From assembly GCA_020048915.1 (NCBI GenBank), contig JAIFLU010000113.1, forward strand, positions 1 through 36,727: a stretch of DNA of 36,727 bases, written 5' to 3'. The stretch's first letter is position 1, and each line of letters starts with the position of its first letter. Shown here in pieces: positions 34,924-36,727 of the stretch. The stretch comes from Bacteroidota bacterium (GTDB lineage Bacteria; Bacteroidota; Bacteroidia; Bacteroidales; JAAUTT01). The notes below the pieces were generated by a model. It was not told the DNA's origin, did not search any database, and worked only from the letters and a program-made list of their open reading frames with translations. The position numbers and the translations under genes were made by a program.

Positions 34924-35783
34924 ACACAATTGATTATAAACGAATTGTTTGGTTAGCATCCTACCCTAAATCCGGAAACACCTGGTTCAGAGCGTTTTTG
35001 GCAAATTTATTAAGAAATAGCAACACACCGGCCGATATCAATGAATTGGAGGGAGGTCCCATTGCCAGCAGTCGCCAGTTGTTTGATGAAGCTACCGGGT
35101 TATCCTCTGCTGATATGATTCCTGATGAAATAGAAAAACTTCGTCCACTGGTTTATGAATACATAGCCCAACAATCGGAAGATGTTGTTTTTCATAAAAT
35201 TCACGATGCTTATACATCCACTCCCGATGGCAAACCCCTTGTGCCAGAAAGTGCCACCAAAGCTGTGATTTATTTTGTTCGGAATCCGCTTGATGTGGCC
35301 GTTTCATTTGCTCACCATTCCAATTTAGGGTTCGATGTTATTGTAAAAGCAATGAACACAAACGAATATGCATTTTGCAACAAGCCATCTAAACTTCATA
35401 TGCAACTAACTCAGCGTTTGCTTACCTGGAGCAATCATATAATAAGTTGGGTGGATAATTCGAATTTGCCGCTTATAGTGATTCGGTACGAAGATATGAA
35501 GCTTGCCCCATTTGAAACATTTTCGAAAGCTATTCAGTTCTGCGGATTAAATTTTAACGATTCTCAAATAAGGGAAGCTATTGCCAAAAGCGATTTCAAC
35601 GAATTAATGAAACAGGAAAAAGAAAAAGGGTTTAGGGAAAAAAGCCCCGAATCGGAAAGCTTTTTCAGAAAAGGAAAAATTGGCTCATGGAAAGAAGAGT
35701 TATCAGCTGAATTGGTAGAAATAATTATCAAAAATCATTTCGAAATGATGGGTCGTTTTGGTTATCTGCCTGAAAGTAAATAA
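34920..35783 (+). CDS. Sulfotransferase, cytosolic type
   Basis: This PAPS-dependent enzyme moves a sulfate group onto a hydroxyl or amine. The 5'-phosphosulfate loop is LASYPKSGNTWFRAFLANLL (residues 11-30). The 3'-phosphate site is YFVRNPLDVAVSFAHHSN (about 118-135), and the C-terminal RKGKIGSWKEELSAEL matches the conserved RKGxxGDWK motif. The 287-residue length is usual. It is translationally coupled to the HprK-like gene. The acceptor may be a peptide, lipid or glycan; the genes do not decide between them. About 195 bp of AT-rich sequence follow before the next gene; a 36-codon frame at 35831-35941 is not convincing. Confidence 0.9.
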   Translation: MNTIDYKRIVWLASYPKSGNTWFRAFLANLLRNSNTPADINELEGGPIASSRQLFDEATGLSSADMIPDEIEKLRPLVYEYIAQQSEDVVFHKIHDAYTSTPDGKPLVPESATKAVIYFVRNPLDVAVSFAHHSNLGFDVIVKAMNTNEYAFCNKPSKLHMQLTQRLLTWSNHIISWVDNSNLPLIVIRYEDMKLAPFETFSKAIQFCGLNFNDSQIREAIAKSDFNELMKQEKEKGFREKSPESESFFRKGKIGSWKEELSAELVEIIIKNHFEMMGRFGYLPESK

Positions 35784-35978
35784 GTATTCTTAGGACGTTT
35801 TGCATCTCAAAAGAGATTTTCTGTATATTTATGCAGTTTCGGAAATTTGTCTTAGTCGGATACAAGAAATTCATAATATTAATGATACGTTTACCGATAT
35901 ATTTAACTCATTTACCGATAAAGTGTTCCAAACTACTATAGGAACAAATATTTTTACATCGAAATAAAAATTTTTACC

Positions 35979-36689
35979 ATGGAAAACAGAGACGAATGGA
36001 ATCCAAACAGCAAATTGATATTAGCTGTGTTATTAATAGGAGCAGGGTTGTTAATGCTTGCCAAAAATTTTGATATTTTGCCATGGAATGTTCATTATGC
36101 TTTATTCTCGTGGCCGATGTTATTAATTGCTGTTGGAGCTCTGCAACTTGTTAAACATCCTCAAAAAACATTTGGTTTGGTTTTAATCAGTGTAGGTGCA
36201 TTTTTTCTCATACCACGAGTATTTCCGGTTTCTATTGATTTTGCACGTCTTTTTTGGCCAGCTATCTTTTTAGGAATTGGTATTATGATATTATTCCGGC
36301 GTAAAAATGGATATAAGCACTGGCACAACCAAACAGTAAATTCATCGGATATTATCGACGAAGTAAATATTTTCGGCGGTACCGAGCGCCATATGACTAC
36401 CAAGAACTTCAGAGGAGGTGAAACAGTTGCCATATTTGGCGGGTCTGTTTATGATTTTACCGATTGTGACCTGGCCGAGGGCAAAAATGTGCTGGAAGTA
36501 GTAAATATTTTTGGAGGATCGAAATTCATTATCCCATCCCATTGGAATATTCATGTAGAGGTCGTATCGATATTTGGGGGCTTTGCCGATAAACGTAAGG
36601 TTGGTATTCGCTCACCTGAAAATATGAATAAAGAATTGTTTATTAAAGGCGTTGCAATTTTTGGTGGTGGGGAAATAAAGAGCTTTTAA
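35979..36689 (+). CDS. LiaF-like membrane protein (DUF5668 plus LiaF C-terminal domain)
   Basis: The N-terminal half has four hydrophobic segments (about residues 12-27, 39-56, 64-80 and 88-104), as in DUF5668/LiaF-TM proteins. The C-terminal half is a LiaF-type parallel beta structure with the motif IFGG five times: VNIFGGTE, VAIFGGSV, VNIFGGSK, VSIFGGFA and VAIFGGGE. LiaF of Firmicutes restrains a cell-envelope stress sensor, and Bacteroidota homologues are thought to work in envelope stress, but no LiaRS partner is seen here. The start MENRDEWNPNSKL is preceded by a 195-bp gap without a clear promoter. The window ends 38 bp downstream. Confidence 0.85.
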   Translation: MENRDEWNPNSKLILAVLLIGAGLLMLAKNFDILPWNVHYALFSWPMLLIAVGALQLVKHPQKTFGLVLISVGAFFLIPRVFPVSIDFARLFWPAIFLGIGIMILFRRKNGYKHWHNQTVNSSDIIDEVNIFGGTERHMTTKNFRGGETVAIFGGSVYDFTDCDLAEGKNVLEVVNIFGGSKFIIPSHWNIHVEVVSIFGGFADKRKVGIRSPENMNKELFIKGVAIFGGGEIKSF

Positions 36690-36727
36690 GCAAGCGTATT
36701 CAAATAAGGGAAAGCTGGTTTTAACCA

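Noticed and set aside
35831-35941. 36-codon frame after the sulfotransferase, considered as a RiPP precursor
   Set aside because: It has no leader/core pattern, is rich in Ile/Leu/Lys from AT-rich DNA, and lies in a probable promoter gap.

Overview
The window is chromosomal DNA from a member of the Bacteroidota, most likely a Bacteroidales/Marinilabiliales-type marine or anaerobic lineage (the order is inference). The evidence is the AT-rich sequence, Bacteroidota-type promoters (TTTG, about 19-20 nt, TAnnTTTG) before both tRNAs, a PorZ-like protein with a type IX secretion C-terminal domain, the order ftsX-DUF3098-uppP-truB-queA, and a B-type succinate dehydrogenase/fumarate reductase operon. 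No rRNA, CRISPR array, prophage or complete transposase gene was seen. About 32 protein genes and two tRNAs (Asn-GTT, Leu-CAA) are supported.

Layout. 1-1200: the end of an unknown gene, a roughly 245-bp MITE-like element made of six hairpins with terminal inverted repeats and a candidate 5-bp target duplication, and a GIY-YIG nuclease gene lying between an intact tRNA-Asn and a copy of that tRNA's 3' end plus terminator. 1185-6703: a phosphotriesterase-like hydrolase, a PfkB sugar/nucleoside kinase, a deoxynucleoside kinase, and a tightly coupled aminotransferase/GH3-type amide synthetase pair. 6871-10620 (minus strand): the division, envelope and tRNA-modification cluster ftsX, DUF3098, uppP, truB, queA. 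10702-15299: a branched-chain aminotransferase and a 1171-residue sensor joining an extracellular propeller/Y_Y_Y region to an adenylate-cyclase-type catalytic domain and an HD phosphohydrolase domain. 15368-24874 (plus strand): universal stress protein, RdgB, PorZ, tRNA-Leu, dCMP deaminase, S41 protease, M23/LysM peptidase, an NG-repeat beta-propeller and a membrane glycosyltransferase. 24885-27980 (minus strand): a CarboxypepD_reg-like protein, an alpha/beta hydrolase and aminopeptidase P.

28115-31972: sdhC-sdhA-sdhB, interrupted between sdhA and sdhB by a roughly 396-bp element that encodes an S23/IVP-type four-helix-bundle protein. It has 15-bp imperfect terminal inverted repeats and 9-bp flanking direct repeats; removing it with one repeat copy would leave a normal 30-bp spacer. 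32143-35783: a secreted hypothetical protein, then a divergent trio of a PF14907-like nucleotidyltransferase, an HPr-kinase-like ATPase and a sulfotransferase. That enzyme set resembles tailoring genes of lasso-peptide/RiPP clusters, but no cyclase, protease or precursor is visible. The window closes with a LiaF-like membrane protein.

The best candidates for something undescribed are the tRNA-anchored GIY-YIG cassette (641-1109), the four-helix-bundle element inside the sdh operon (30799-31212), the nucleotidyltransferase/HprK-like/sulfotransferase trio (32748-35783) and the hairpin MITE (332-586).
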